Origin: an uncultured Lachnospiraceae bacterium | GTDB lineage: Bacteria; Bacillota; Clostridia; Lachnospirales; Lachnospiraceae | DNA length: 64,000 nucleotides | Reading direction: 5' to 3' | Assembly: GCA_910585905.1 (NCBI GenBank) | Contig: CAJUID010000012.1 | Span: 5,106-69,105, forward strand | In this document: in pieces, positions 54,146-62,456 of the stretch | How the letters are laid out: each line of letters starts with the position of its first letter | Numbering within the stretch: position 1 is the first letter of the stretch | Notes under the pieces: generated by a model | The model's input: only the letters and a program-made list of their open reading frames with translations | Database searches by the model: none | Told to the model about the DNA's origin: nothing | Program-made: the position numbers and the translations under genes

Positions 54146-54991
54146 CTACAGTTTACGGATACCATCTTCTGCAATGGTAATCTTTCCTTCTTTCATTAAG
54201 CGGCCAATTCCTCGTTTAAAAGCATTTTTGCTCATATGAAAACGGTTTTTGATTGCTTCTGGGTTGCTTTTGTCATGGAATGGCAAAAAACCGCCTTCGT
54301 TTTCTAAGCATCGGAAGATAAATTCTGCATCGTCGTTCATTTGTTCTGGAATTTTCTTTTTTACGCTTAATGTCAGCCTGCCATCGTCCATAATCTGTGC
54401 AACACGGGCATTTACGGGCTGGTTGATGCGGTACGCCTCAAATACATCTTTTTTTGGGATAAGTGCTGAGTACATATCATCTACTGCTACAAATACACCA
54501 AAGTTATCGCTGATTTCATAGACACGGCCGGATACCTGATCATCTTTTTGGTAATCAGAGTCATTGCGCAATGCTTCATAAACATGCATGGAGGCGCAGA
54601 GCCGCTCGCTTTTATCTAGATAGAGAGTAACCAGCACGGCATCTCCTTCTTTTACTTCATAGAGTTGTTCTTTATATGGAAGAAGCAAATCTTTAGAGAG
54701 CCCCCATTCTAAGAATGCGCCAATTGGAGTTACTTGTTTTACATATAATCTGGCAACCCCGCCAAGCGTAAGATCTGGTTCTAACATAGTAGCGATTGGC
54801 CTGTCCTCGGAATCTTTATAGACAAATACATTCAAAACATCGTTTATCTGCGTACCTTCTGGGACTTGTGATTTTGGCAGAAGGATTTTTTCAAAGTCTT
54901 CACCCGTTGGGGTGTTAAGATAGACACCAAAATTTGTTTTCTTTGTAACGATTAACTCCTGATATTTTCCTAATTGAATCTGATGTTTCAT
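54146..54991 (-). CDS. cvfB: CvfB-like S1 RNA-binding protein
   Basis: A 281-residue cytosolic protein with S1/CSD-type OB-fold repeats. GKYQELIVTKKTNFGVYLN (about 7-25), VARLYVKQVTPIGAFLEWG (about 74) and VSGRVYEISDNFGVFVAVDD (about 150) are recognisable. A winged-helix end (IGRLMKEGKITIAEDGIRKL) completes it. CvfB/YitL proteins affect virulence-factor and RNA metabolism in staphylococci, including agr-dependent products. Start 54991 has AGGT upstream in the minus strand. It converges on the candidate regulatory RNA. That neighbourhood is suggestive but not evidence of interaction. Confidence 0.85.
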   Translation of the reverse strand: MKHQIQLGKYQELIVTKKTNFGVYLNTPTGEDFEKILLPKSQVPEGTQINDVLNVFVYKDSEDRPIATMLEPDLTLGGVARLYVKQVTPIGAFLEWGLSKDLLLPYKEQLYEVKEGDAVLVTLYLDKSERLCASMHVYEALRNDSDYQKDDQVSGRVYEISDNFGVFVAVDDMYSALIPKKDVFEAYRINQPVNARVAQIMDDGRLTLSVKKKIPEQMNDDAEFIFRCLENEGGFLPFHDKSNPEAIKNRFHMSKNAFKRGIGRLMKEGKITIAEDGIRKL

Positions 54992-55046
54992 ATATAACCT
55001 CATTTCTGATAAAAAACTGCGAGTTATTCCAATCATCTGCACCTTT

Positions 55047-55076
55047 CTGAAATTAACTGTAAATAGAATGTTGCTT
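55047..55076 (+). repeat. dispersed hairpin repeat family, copy c
   Basis: CTGAAATTAACTGTAAATAG followed by AATGTTGCTT resembles the core of the copies at 7430 and 20092. It has no strong own stem. It lies just upstream of the CvfB-like gene. Confidence 0.55.
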
Positions 55077-55083
55077 GTTATCT

Positions 55084-55123
55084 GGCTATTTTGAGAAATT
55101 AGCCATGAATAATAATGTTGCTT
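55084..55123 (+). repeat. dispersed hairpin repeat family, copy d
   Basis: GGCTATTTTGAGAAATTAGC followed by CATGAATAATAATGTTGCTT. It matches 31 of the 36 bases from 7474 in copy a, and is tandem with copy c. Confidence 0.6.
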
Positions 55124-55293
55124 AAAACAGTATACTTGGAAAGCGGAAAAAATACTAGTGAAAAAAGGAAATAAGTGTTATACTTTTTAAAAAAGTATCA
55201 AAGTTTTGTAAGAATGTTTGTTTAGTAGCTGTAAAACGCAGTGGGCAGGCGGGAGCTTGCTATGGCAGTTTTCCGGCGGAAATGAGGTGGATA

Positions 55294-55671
55294 ATGAAGA
55301 CAGAAATTTCAACAAAAAATGCACCAGCGGCAATTGGACCATATTCTCAGGCGATAGAGGTAAATGGAATGGTTTATACTTCAGGGATGATTCCAATCTG
55401 CCCGCAGACAGGGGAGTTGGTGACAGGAAGTGTGGAGGAACAGGCAGAACAGGCGTTGTCAAACTTAAAGGCTTTGGTTGAGGCGTCAGGTTCTTCTATG
55501 GATAGAGTAGTGAAAACCGTTGTATTTATTAAAAATATGGATGATTTTGCAAAGATAAATGCAATATATGAAAAATATTTTACAGAGCCATATCCTGCAA
55601 GGTCCTGCGTGGAGGTGGCACGGTTGCCTAAGGATGTTTTGCTTGAGATAGAGGCGGTTGCATTGAAATAA
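55294..55671 (+). CDS. ridA: RidA family deaminase
   Basis: A 125-residue YjgF/YER057c/UK114 protein that hydrolyses reactive enamine/imine intermediates made by PLP enzymes to ammonia and ketoacids. KNAPAAIGPYSQAIEVNG at the N-terminus is the family start. The substrate-binding Arg is in YPARSCVEVARLPKD, and Glu in VLLEIEAVA. GAGGTGG precedes ATG 55294 (ATG 55282 also in frame). It forms homotrimers. Stands alone between the CvfB-like gene and the NlpC/P60 gene. Confidence 0.93.
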   Translation: MKTEISTKNAPAAIGPYSQAIEVNGMVYTSGMIPICPQTGELVTGSVEEQAEQALSNLKALVEASGSSMDRVVKTVVFIKNMDDFAKINAIYEKYFTEPYPARSCVEVARLPKDVLLEIEAVALK

Positions 55672-55753
55672 GCAAACGGTTTTGAATGTTCAATATTAGC
55701 TGATTTTCTGATTTCTCAAAGAAAAAAGTATTAAAAATCTACCGTTGTAGTAT

Positions 55754-55786
55754 CTACTATAGTAGAATAAAAATTAATTTTTATTC
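55754..55786. promoter_or_regulatory. two adjoining palindromes upstream of the NlpC/P60 gene
   Basis: CTACTATAGTAG (55754-55765, exact 12-bp palindrome) shares a base with a 22-base palindrome, GAATAAAAATT and its complement (55765-55786). They lie about 80 bases before the promoter. The remainder of the 55672-55974 gap holds no gene. Confidence 0.5.
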
Positions 55787-55864
55787 TTATGGATATTTGT
55801 AGAAAAAGACGAAAAATGCCTTAAAAACGGGGAAAATCTTTAGTATAAAATTAAGTGACAAGTA

Positions 55865-55906
55865 TTGACAAAGTACAACAGCGTTGCTATAATGAGTCTT
55901 GCAACG
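55865..55906 (+). promoter_or_regulatory. consensus promoter flanked by a 6-bp inverted repeat
   Basis: TTGACA (55865-55870), 17-base spacer, TATAAT (55888-55893): a perfect sigma-A match. CGTTGC (55882-55887) and GCAACG (55901-55906) bracket the -10 box and the start point, as an operator might. The 5' leader is about 75 bases. Confidence 0.8.
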
Positions 55907-55974
55907 TAATAAATTCGTAATAATTGTTACAAATAAATGTCTAATTTGATTTTAAATACTTTTGGAGGGATATC

Positions 55975-57390
55975 ATGATTAAAACACGTTGGGTTAGAAA
56001 TGCTGCTATTTTTGGTACAGCAGTTACATTATCACTGGCGTCTGTAAGCGTACCAGTTAATGAAGGTTCGGCTGCGAGCTTTTGTCAGGAGACAGAGATG
56101 GCAGGACTTTCCTTATCATTGGACAAGTTTTACTCAGTTAATTTTGCAAATGCAGATAGTTTAAATAGCGTAAATCCTACAGCATCGCCTTTATCAGCAG
56201 ATGCAGCTACAGCAACGGCAGCTCCATCAGCAGCACCTTCTTCTGAGTCTGAGAAAGAGCCGGAGGAGAAGTCAGAGGAACAGAGAAAAGAAGAGACAGT
56301 GGCAAAGCAGTTCCGTGATTTAGGGATTTCTAAGGTGACGGATTATGTTAATATCCGCAAGAAGCCAACAACAGAGAGTAAGATTCTCGGCAAGCTTTAT
56401 AGGGGTTCAGCTGCAAAGATTCTTGGTGAAAAGAGTGGATGGGTTCGGATTGAGTCCGGCAGTGTGACTGGTTATATCAGAAAAGATTTGTTAGCAATCG
56501 GTGCAGAGGCACAGGAGCTTGCCGGAAAGTTCGGTACAGCATTTGCTTCTGTTAATAAGGGCGTTATTACATTAAATGTGCGTTCTAAGAAGAGTACAGA
56601 GTCATCTATTGTGACTCAGATTCCAGAAGATGAGAAATACGAAATCTTAGGTGAGAGCGATAACTGGTATAGGATTTCTGTTGATGATGGAACAAAGGGG
56701 TATATTGCAAAACAGTATTCCCATATGCGTGTTCGTTTTAAAAAGGCAATCTCCATAGCAGAGGAGAAAGCAGAGTTGCGCCGCAAGAGAGAAGCGGAAG
56801 AGGCAGAGAGACAGCGTTTGGCAGAACTTGCAGCAGAGAGAGAGCGTGCAAGCAGCTCAAGTAATAGCTCATCAAGCAGTAGCTCTTCTAGCAACTCAAG
56901 CAGTTCGAATAGCAGTTCATCAAATAGTAGCAGTTCAAGAAATAATTCAAGCTCATCAAGAAGTAATTCGAGCAGTTCAAACAACAGCTCGTCAAATAGT
57001 AATTCTTCTACATATCATGCAACTCCGGGCGGTTCTGGATCTGCAATTGCAAATTATGCATGTAAGTTTGTTGGAAGGCCATATGTCTGGGGTGGTACGA
57101 GCTTGACGAATGGTGCAGATTGTTCAGGTTTTACCATGAGTGTTTATGCTCAGTTTGGTTACAGCCTGCCACATTCTTCAGCAGCTCAGGCAGGATGCGG
57201 AAGAAGTGTTAGTCTTTCTAGCTTACAGCCAGGAGACTTGATTTTCTATCGAAATGGAAGCAGGATTGGCCATGTAGCTATGTATATTGGCGGCGGACGT
57301 GTTGTTCATGCTAGCAATAAGACAGATGGAATTAAGATTTCTAGCTACAATTACAGACAGCCAGCTTGTGCAAGAAGAATTGTTGGCTAA
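55975..57390 (+). CDS. secreted SH3b/NlpC-P60 peptidoglycan endopeptidase
   Basis: A 471-residue exported enzyme. It has a signal peptide (about 1-33), a Ser/Ala/Glu linker, two bacterial SH3 domains (about 115-170 and 185-245, each with V-N-I/V-R-x-K), a charged coiled coil (about 255-290) and a Ser/Asn-only stretch (about 293-345). The catalytic NlpC/P60 domain has the nucleophile Cys in GADCSGF (about 382), His in RIGHVAMYIGG (about 433) and a third polar residue, His, in VVHASN. It cuts D-glutamyl-diaminopimelate bonds in peptidoglycan during growth or division. GGAGGG precedes ATG 55975. The consensus promoter suggests high expression. Confidence 0.93.
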   Translation: MIKTRWVRNAAIFGTAVTLSLASVSVPVNEGSAASFCQETEMAGLSLSLDKFYSVNFANADSLNSVNPTASPLSADAATATAAPSAAPSSESEKEPEEKSEEQRKEETVAKQFRDLGISKVTDYVNIRKKPTTESKILGKLYRGSAAKILGEKSGWVRIESGSVTGYIRKDLLAIGAEAQELAGKFGTAFASVNKGVITLNVRSKKSTESSIVTQIPEDEKYEILGESDNWYRISVDDGTKGYIAKQYSHMRVRFKKAISIAEEKAELRRKREAEEAERQRLAELAAERERASSSSNSSSSSSSSSNSSSSNSSSSNSSSSRNNSSSSRSNSSSSNNSSSNSNSSTYHATPGGSGSAIANYACKFVGRPYVWGGTSLTNGADCSGFTMSVYAQFGYSLPHSSAAQAGCGRSVSLSSLQPGDLIFYRNGSRIGHVAMYIGGGRVVHASNKTDGIKISSYNYRQPACARRIVG

Positions 57391-57406
57391 TATAAAATGA
57401 AATAGC

Positions 57407-57447
57407 AGAAAAGCATCGTAGTGAGAAACGTGCGATGCTTTTCTTTT
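57407..57447 (+). terminator. terminator of the NlpC/P60 gene
   Basis: AGAAAAGCATCG and CGATGCTTTTCT, 12 bp, then TTTG. Confidence 0.9.
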
Positions 57448-57508
57448 GCGTAGAAGTGTTAATAAAGTCGCGAGGGTGCCAGCGAAGCTGGCCAGTTTGG
57501 AAAGTGTG

Positions 57509-58228
57509 ATGGATATCATGTGGATAAGAGATTTTAAGTGGGGTATGAGGAATGGAATACCGATTGCCCTTGGTTATGTTTCGGTTAGCTTTACATTTGG
57601 CTTGATGGCAGTATCGGCAGGAATGAGCTGGTGGCAGGCAGTATTAGTCTCCATGACAAATTTGACATCGGCAGGGCAGTTTGCAGGGCTGGATATTATG
57701 GTGGCAGGCGGAACGCTGATTGAGATGGCGTTGTCACAGCTTATAATCAATTTGCGGTATGCTTTGATGTCGCTGTCTCTTTCCCAAAAGGTAGATAAGA
57801 CGGTAAATACATTATACCGATTTGTTATTGGGATGGGGATAACGGATGAAATCTTTGCGGTTGCCATGAGCCGGGATCGGAAAGTAAGCCGCTACTATAT
57901 GTTTGGGCTGATTGTGGTTCCCTATATAGGATGGGCCGGTGGGACTTTTGCGGGTGCAGTGATTGGGGGGATATTACCGGAAATTGTGCGTTCTGCCCTG
58001 GGAATCGCGATTTATGGTATGTTTCTTGCTATTATTATTCCAAAGGCAAGAGAGGATAGTGCTTATCTGAAAGTAATCCTGATTGCAGTGCTATTAAGCT
58101 GCCTATTTCACTGGGTTCCGTTTTTAAGTAAGGTTTCTTCTGGGTTTGTTATTATTATCTGTGCGGTGGTGGCTTCTATTGCAGGTGCGGTTTTGTACCC
58201 ATTGCCGGAGGAGGGGGATTATGATTAG
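57509..58228 (+). CDS. azlC: branched-chain amino-acid exporter large subunit AzlC
   Basis: About 239 residues, five or more membrane helices. The start region GIPIALGYVSVSFTFGLMAV and the conserved TSAGQFAGLDI and LIINLRYALMSLSLSQKV segments are typical of AzlC. With AzlD it forms an exporter of leucine analogues and branched-chain amino acids. The start is uncertain (ATG 57509, ATG 57518, or TTG 57446); GGAAAG is just before 57509. It overlaps azlD by eight bases. No Lrp-like regulator is adjacent. Confidence 0.88.
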   Translation: MDIMWIRDFKWGMRNGIPIALGYVSVSFTFGLMAVSAGMSWWQAVLVSMTNLTSAGQFAGLDIMVAGGTLIEMALSQLIINLRYALMSLSLSQKVDKTVNTLYRFVIGMGITDEIFAVAMSRDRKVSRYYMFGLIVVPYIGWAGGTFAGAVIGGILPEIVRSALGIAIYGMFLAIIIPKAREDSAYLKVILIAVLLSCLFHWVPFLSKVSSGFVIIICAVVASIAGAVLYPLPEEGDYD

Positions 58229-58541
58229 TTTACAGGTGTTTTTTATGCAGCTTGTGGTGATGGCAGGGGTGACTTATTTGATTCGCGCAATTCCTCTTGT
58301 TCTCTGCAAGGGGGAAGTGACAAACCGTTTTTTTCGTTCCTTTTTGGCATATGTGCCATATGCTGTTCTTGGTGCAATGACATTCCCGGCCATTCTGTTT
58401 TCTACAGATGGATTAGTTTCCTCAGCAGCCGGAACTATAGTAGCACTGGTGCTGGCATTTGGAAGAAAGAGCCTTTTGACAGTTGCAGTGGGGGCTTGTG
58501 TTGCTGCATTCTTAGTAAAAGCGGCAATGATGCTGTTTTAA
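58221..58541 (+). CDS. azlD: branched-chain amino-acid exporter small subunit AzlD
   Basis: A 106-residue membrane protein with four hydrophobic helices. YLIRAIPLVLCKG at the N-terminus and FLAYVPYAVLGAMTFPAIL are AzlD signatures. GGAGGAGGGGG precedes ATG 58221, which lies inside the end of azlC, so translation is coupled. The 240 bases after it hold no clear gene; AT-rich, with a 14-codon frame near 58601. Confidence 0.88.
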   Translation: MISLQVFFMQLVVMAGVTYLIRAIPLVLCKGEVTNRFFRSFLAYVPYAVLGAMTFPAILFSTDGLVSSAAGTIVALVLAFGRKSLLTVAVGACVAAFLVKAAMMLF

Positions 58542-58781
58542 ACGGTTTTGTAAAAAATATATCTGATAATGAAATCATTGAAGAGAAAGGTATTTGAAAT
58601 GATATATAAGGTTCATAACGGCAGGGGAAAGGAAATAACATAAGGGAAAATCTAAGGGAAAGCTAACATCGTTTAAATTTAGTATTTTCAATGGTTAGAG
58701 CAATTTATGATAACAAAATATAACGGTTATTAAATTTCTTAGATTTTGTAAAAATCAATCAGTATTTGTGGAGGTAGATGT

Positions 58782-59579
58782 ATGCCGATTATAAAAGGTT
58801 TGGAAGGCACATTTGATACAGTAGCTCCTATATATGAAAAACTACGTCCAGGATATGTTGATGAACTATATCAAACCATTTTTAATCATATCTCAATCAA
58901 TGAATTAAGTAATGTTGTCGAAGTTGGAATAGGCGGTGGACAAGCCACATTACCGTTTTTACAGACAGGATGTAATTTTATCGCTGTTGAATATGGGGAG
59001 CATCTTTCTGAACTATGCAGGGAAAAATATAAGGATTATCCAAATTTCTCAGTAATTACAGATAAATTTGAAAATGTTGATTTTGCAAATGAAGCCTATA
59101 ACCTGGTGTTCTCTGCATCCGCCTTTCATTGGGTACCAGAGGAAATTGGTTATCCCAAGGTTTACGCCATGCTGAAAAGCGGTGGCGTTTTTGCGCGATT
59201 TGCCAATCATCCCTACCGTGATAAATATAATCCTGATCTAGTAGAGGAAATTGATAAAATCTATGGATTATATTATTACAAATTTTATGATAGAAAGCAA
59301 GAATACCCAAAAGAATATAGCGAGGAAGACGCTCAGCTTAGGGCGGAGATTGCGGTAAAGTATGGATTTACTGATATTCGCTATGCTCTGTTCTTTAGAA
59401 CACGAACATTCTCTGCAAAAGAATATATTACATTGCTTGGCACTTATTCTGATCATATTGCCATTGAGGAGACGATAAGGACGGAATTCTTTTCTAAGAT
59501 TGAAGAAGTAATTAATAGGCATGGGGGAAAAATTAAAATTTACGATACCATTGATTTGCAGCTCGCAAGAAAACCATAA
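58782..59579 (+). CDS. class I SAM-dependent methyltransferase
   Basis: A 265-residue cytosolic protein. The AdoMet-binding motif I is VVEVGIGGGQATLPFL (about 46-61), with acidic residue in FIAVEYGEHL. The post-I region VFSASAFHWVPEEIGYPKVY is typical of the group that methylates small molecules. GGAGG lies 8 bases before ATG 58782. The substrate is unknown. It begins the accessory part of the window. Base composition is lower in GC than the fatty-acid genes. Confidence 0.85.
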   Translation: MPIIKGLEGTFDTVAPIYEKLRPGYVDELYQTIFNHISINELSNVVEVGIGGGQATLPFLQTGCNFIAVEYGEHLSELCREKYKDYPNFSVITDKFENVDFANEAYNLVFSASAFHWVPEEIGYPKVYAMLKSGGVFARFANHPYRDKYNPDLVEEIDKIYGLYYYKFYDRKQEYPKEYSEEDAQLRAEIAVKYGFTDIRYALFFRTRTFSAKEYITLLGTYSDHIAIEETIRTEFFSKIEEVINRHGGKIKIYDTIDLQLARKP

Positions 59580-59633
59580 ATTCCCGTTTGCAGAATAAGA
59601 GCATAAACAAGAGGTTGTTAGAAAAACGAGCGG

Positions 59634-59793
59634 TTGACAAGTTGGTTACACTTTTAGTTATATTCTAGTGGCTGATGTGCGGAAAGCTCCTTTCTATGAG
59701 GGTTTGCGGTGTAGGGAAATTCCTTCAAGTCCCATCTTCCGCATTGGTTAAAAGTGTGGGAAACCTTGACTTTACTGAGGTTGCCCTTTTTTT
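59634..59793 (+). ncRNA. tRNA-like or small-RNA unit with promoter and terminator
   Basis: TTGACA (59634-59639) and TATATT (59659-59664), 19-base spacer, form a promoter. A 7-bp acceptor-like stem TGCGGAA (59678-59684) / TTCCGCA (59737-59743) surrounds a TTCAAGTCCCAT segment, the 3' T-arm sequence also seen in tRNA-Thr at 20301-20311. The 5' half of the T-stem and the universal U33 are missing. It is therefore a decayed tRNA, an integration scar or a tRNA-like RNA. GGGaAACCT/AGGTTgCCC with T8 (59758-59793) ends it. The rest of 59794-60073 shows no gene. Confidence 0.4.
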
Positions 59794-60073
59794 ATCCCGA
59801 AATGGTTGATTATCTTAAAAAAGCCTTGATTTACAGGCATTTAAGCAGGATTTACTACTTTTGAGGCTTGTATCAGTGAATGCCGTTTACAAAATGTGAA
59901 ACCCGCTTACAAAACGGGAACCTCGGATTGCAATCGACCTATTATGATCTGTATGAAGTAAATGATACTGTAAAATATGCGAATCATTCCAATATGCCCA
60001 CAAAGGAAGTATAGTGTGATATAATCCAAGGAGATTAAACTTGCTTTGGATTTGAAGATGTATTGATGATTGG

Positions 60074-61129
60074 ATGGGGTACGATATGACAGTAGAAAAA
60101 AATGGGATTATTCAGCGGATTTTACGGGATATGAATGACGGTGTCCTGGTGGTAGACATGCATGGGAAAATTATCTTTCTCAATGACAAGGTATGCAATA
60201 TGCTCGGTGTGGATAAAAATGTGTCCGGGAAGAATTACGGCAGGGTATTCTTGGAAGACGGGGATAATGGAAACAATGACGGAGTTCATCAGTTTATTTT
60301 GGATGCAGTCTATGACAAAGAGCATACCCATACCGGCGAAGCCGTATATCAGGCTGAAAATCAGGAATTAAAATCATTCCGCCTTACTTCCTCTTTCCTG
60401 TACGGAGAGGATAGTGAAAAAAAGATAGGGATTGTGGTAGTTTTTTCTGATGTTACGGAGGTTGCAAAGCTCAACAGGCAGCGAAGGGAGGCTTCCGCCG
60501 TATTTTCCGTACTGATGATTTGTGTATGCGTATATCTGTTCTTTTGGAGCCTGTTGTGCCATCTGAATATGGAGCTACCTGGACAGGTTATGAGTTTGGT
60601 TATCGAGGGTATTTCCATTATCATGTTCTTTATTATTCTGAAAACGACCAGCTTTTCCATCCGGGATATCGGATTGAAAATTACAAATGCAAAGGAAACC
60701 TTTGTCCCGGATATTGCAATTACTTTGGCGGTAGGCATCCTGCTGGTTGTCGGAAAAGTTATTATCTTACGCATTGCGCCCGGATTTTTTCCGGAGGGCG
60801 CTCCGTTCTGGGATTGGAGCGTAGGGACTTTTGCGGATGTCATTTATCCGTTTACCGTTGTTTTGCAGGAGTTTTTGGCAAGGGGCGTTATGCAGGAAAA
60901 CCTGAACCGTATTTTTACAGGAAAATATGCCGGACTTTTGTCAATTGTAGTTTCAGCCCTTGTGTTTGGCGTCCTTCATATTGCCTATGGATTTCCGTAT
61001 ATGCTGGCGGCATCCCTTCTATTGGGAATTTTGGGAATTTTCTACCATAAGCAGGGGAATATCTGGGGTCTGTGTATTATCCATTATGTGCTGGGAGAGA
61101 TAGCGACATTTTTGCGTTATCTGATTTGA
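60074..61129 (+). CDS. PAS domain fused to CPBP intramembrane protease
   Basis: A 351-residue protein. The N-terminal PAS sensor domain (about 8-125) has GVLVVDMHGKIIFLNDKVCNM and IGIVVVFSDVTEVAKL. It is followed by two membrane helices (about 145-195), then a CPBP protease domain: E-x-x-x-R in LQEFLARGVMQEN (about 271-281), H in FGVLHIAYG (about 301) and a final HYVLGE. The first Glu of the usual EE pair is Gln (Q-E). The architecture suggests a membrane protease controlled by a ligand or redox signal. The start is ATG 60074 or 60086; neither has a strong site. The end was likely followed by a CDP-alcohol transferase. Confidence 0.75.
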   Translation: MGYDMTVEKNGIIQRILRDMNDGVLVVDMHGKIIFLNDKVCNMLGVDKNVSGKNYGRVFLEDGDNGNNDGVHQFILDAVYDKEHTHTGEAVYQAENQELKSFRLTSSFLYGEDSEKKIGIVVVFSDVTEVAKLNRQRREASAVFSVLMICVCVYLFFWSLLCHLNMELPGQVMSLVIEGISIIMFFIILKTTSFSIRDIGLKITNAKETFVPDIAITLAVGILLVVGKVIILRIAPGFFPEGAPFWDWSVGTFADVIYPFTVVLQEFLARGVMQENLNRIFTGKYAGLLSIVVSALVFGVLHIAYGFPYMLAASLLLGILGIFYHKQGNIWGLCIIHYVLGEIATFLRYLI

Positions 61130-61160
61130 CCCAATGGTTTGATGGAAGGAAACGAAACAC

Positions 61161-61361
61161 ATGGAACGGAAGAATAGGGATAAAAAGGTAAATCTGCTTG
61201 GGGTTTATAATTATACGGTATGGCTGACATGCTTTGGTTTATTTATTTCCATATTGGGGATTATGGAGGGGAGAGACACCCGTGCGATGGGGGAACGTAT
61301 CAGAACAGGCAGTCATTGCCAACCGCACCGAAAGGAAGATAAAGTTCAAGGGGCGATGTGA
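61161..61361 (+). pseudogene. truncated CDP-alcohol phosphatidyltransferase-like fragment
   Basis: The first 35 residues (NLLGVYNYTVWLTCFGLFIS...) look like the N-terminal start of a CDP-alcohol phosphatidyltransferase. The remaining codons are charged, unrelated and end after 66 residues. The catalytic DGxxAR motif is missing. It is probably a broken gene end joined to other DNA. Low confidence in the original identity. Confidence 0.4.
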
Positions 61362-61383
61362 CTCGTATTGAATCACATCGCCC
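61351..61383. other. inverted repeat at the end of the fragment
   Basis: GGGCGATGTGA and TCACATCGCCC form an exact 11-bp stem with an 11-base loop and no long T-run. It may be a terminator or an element boundary. Confidence 0.55.
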
Positions 61384-61590
61384 TTGCCATTTTCCCAGAC
61401 TTCCCTGTTTATCAATTTACCTTTTCTATTTTAGTCACAAACATATAACTATCCTTATATCTTTAGGATACATTATACTTTAGATTAGAATAGAAGTAAT
61501 ATTCATAAAAGTTGTATGATTCCATATATAAGTATGATATAATCGAGTCGGCAAATGGGGATTGGCAGAGGTATTATTAGGAGATAATAT

Positions 61591-62445
61591 ATGGACATTA
61601 AAGAGATTATTGAGAAAGAATTTGGTTTGATCATTCAGAGTGTTATCATTTTAGGACAAGGTCTTGATAGTATTGCCTACCTTGTAAATAATGAATATAT
61701 TTTTAAGCAGTCAAAACATGAAGAAGCAAGAATTAACTTAAAAAAAGAGATACAAGTATTAAACTATCTAAAAGATAAAATTACATTACAAATACCAGAT
61801 ATTGAGTATTATAGCGAGAAATATAGTGTTTGTGGTTATAAAGAGATTAAAGGTTATAAATTGACCCCCAGTATATACCAAAATTTAAGTGATGATGAAA
61901 AAGATATGCTCGCACAAGATATTGCTCTATTCTTAAGAGAAATGCACTCTATGACTCTACCTGATATAGACGGGTTAGAATTAGATATAATCGATGATTA
62001 TTGTAGTGATTATGATGTTTTAAAGGAGACGATCTATGATAAAATTCCTGATAAATCCAAAGAATACATAGATCGCTTATATAAAAGAATCCTTAATGAT
62101 GAACATATCTATCAATATGTTAGAGTTCTATGCCATAATGATTTAGGTTGTAATCATATCATAATGGGAAATAATAGAGCAGTCGGTATAATTGATTTTG
62201 GAGATGTTGCAATTACTGACAGAGATAAGGATTTCGTGTATCTGCTTGAGGACAGCAATGAGGAAATTGGAAGGGATTTTGGGATAAAAATTTTGGAATA
62301 TTATAATCATCCCAATAAAGATATACCAATATTGAAAGCAAACTTGAATGAAGAATATTACCCCATTGAACAAATTTTAGGGGGACAATCAATGAAATTA
62401 GTTGATATGTATAACAAGGGGCTTGATATAATAAAAAATATTTGA
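61591..62445 (+). CDS. aminoglycoside phosphotransferase-like protein (APH(2'')-type)
   Basis: A 284-residue kinase-fold protein. The catalytic loop LCHNDLGCNHII (about 179-190) has the HxDxxxxN pattern and GIIDFGDVAITDRDKDF (about 201-217) carries the metal-binding Asp. The N-terminal GQGLDSIAYLVNNEYIFKQS is the nucleotide loop. Both motifs resemble APH(2'') aminoglycoside-2''-phosphotransferases. These inactivate gentamicin-like drugs, but homologous small-molecule kinases exist and resistance is not proven. The gene is very AT-rich compared with the chromosome, consistent with recent transfer. TTAGGAGA precedes ATG 61591. Confidence 0.75.
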   Translation: MDIKEIIEKEFGLIIQSVIILGQGLDSIAYLVNNEYIFKQSKHEEARINLKKEIQVLNYLKDKITLQIPDIEYYSEKYSVCGYKEIKGYKLTPSIYQNLSDDEKDMLAQDIALFLREMHSMTLPDIDGLELDIIDDYCSDYDVLKETIYDKIPDKSKEYIDRLYKRILNDEHIYQYVRVLCHNDLGCNHIIMGNNRAVGIIDFGDVAITDRDKDFVYLLEDSNEEIGRDFGIKILEYYNHPNKDIPILKANLNEEYYPIEQILGGQSMKLVDMYNKGLDIIKNI

Positions 62446-62456
62446 ATGGAAACTAA

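Noticed and set aside
55218..55481. Second protein-coding frame overlapping ridA
   Set aside because: It covers the start of ridA in another frame and has no family features; RidA is certain.
56840..57010. Tandem repeat or CRISPR-like array
   Set aside because: The repetition is of Ser and Asn codons in frame within the NlpC/P60 gene and is explained by a low-complexity linker.
59678..59744. Functional tRNA gene
   Set aside because: The acceptor stem pairs, but the 5' half of the T-stem is missing, the loop lacks U33 and the total is about seven bases short, so it is described as tRNA-like only.
61161..61361. An intact small gene of 66 codons
   Set aside because: Only the first half resembles a known protein and the catalytic motif is absent, so it is listed as a fragment.
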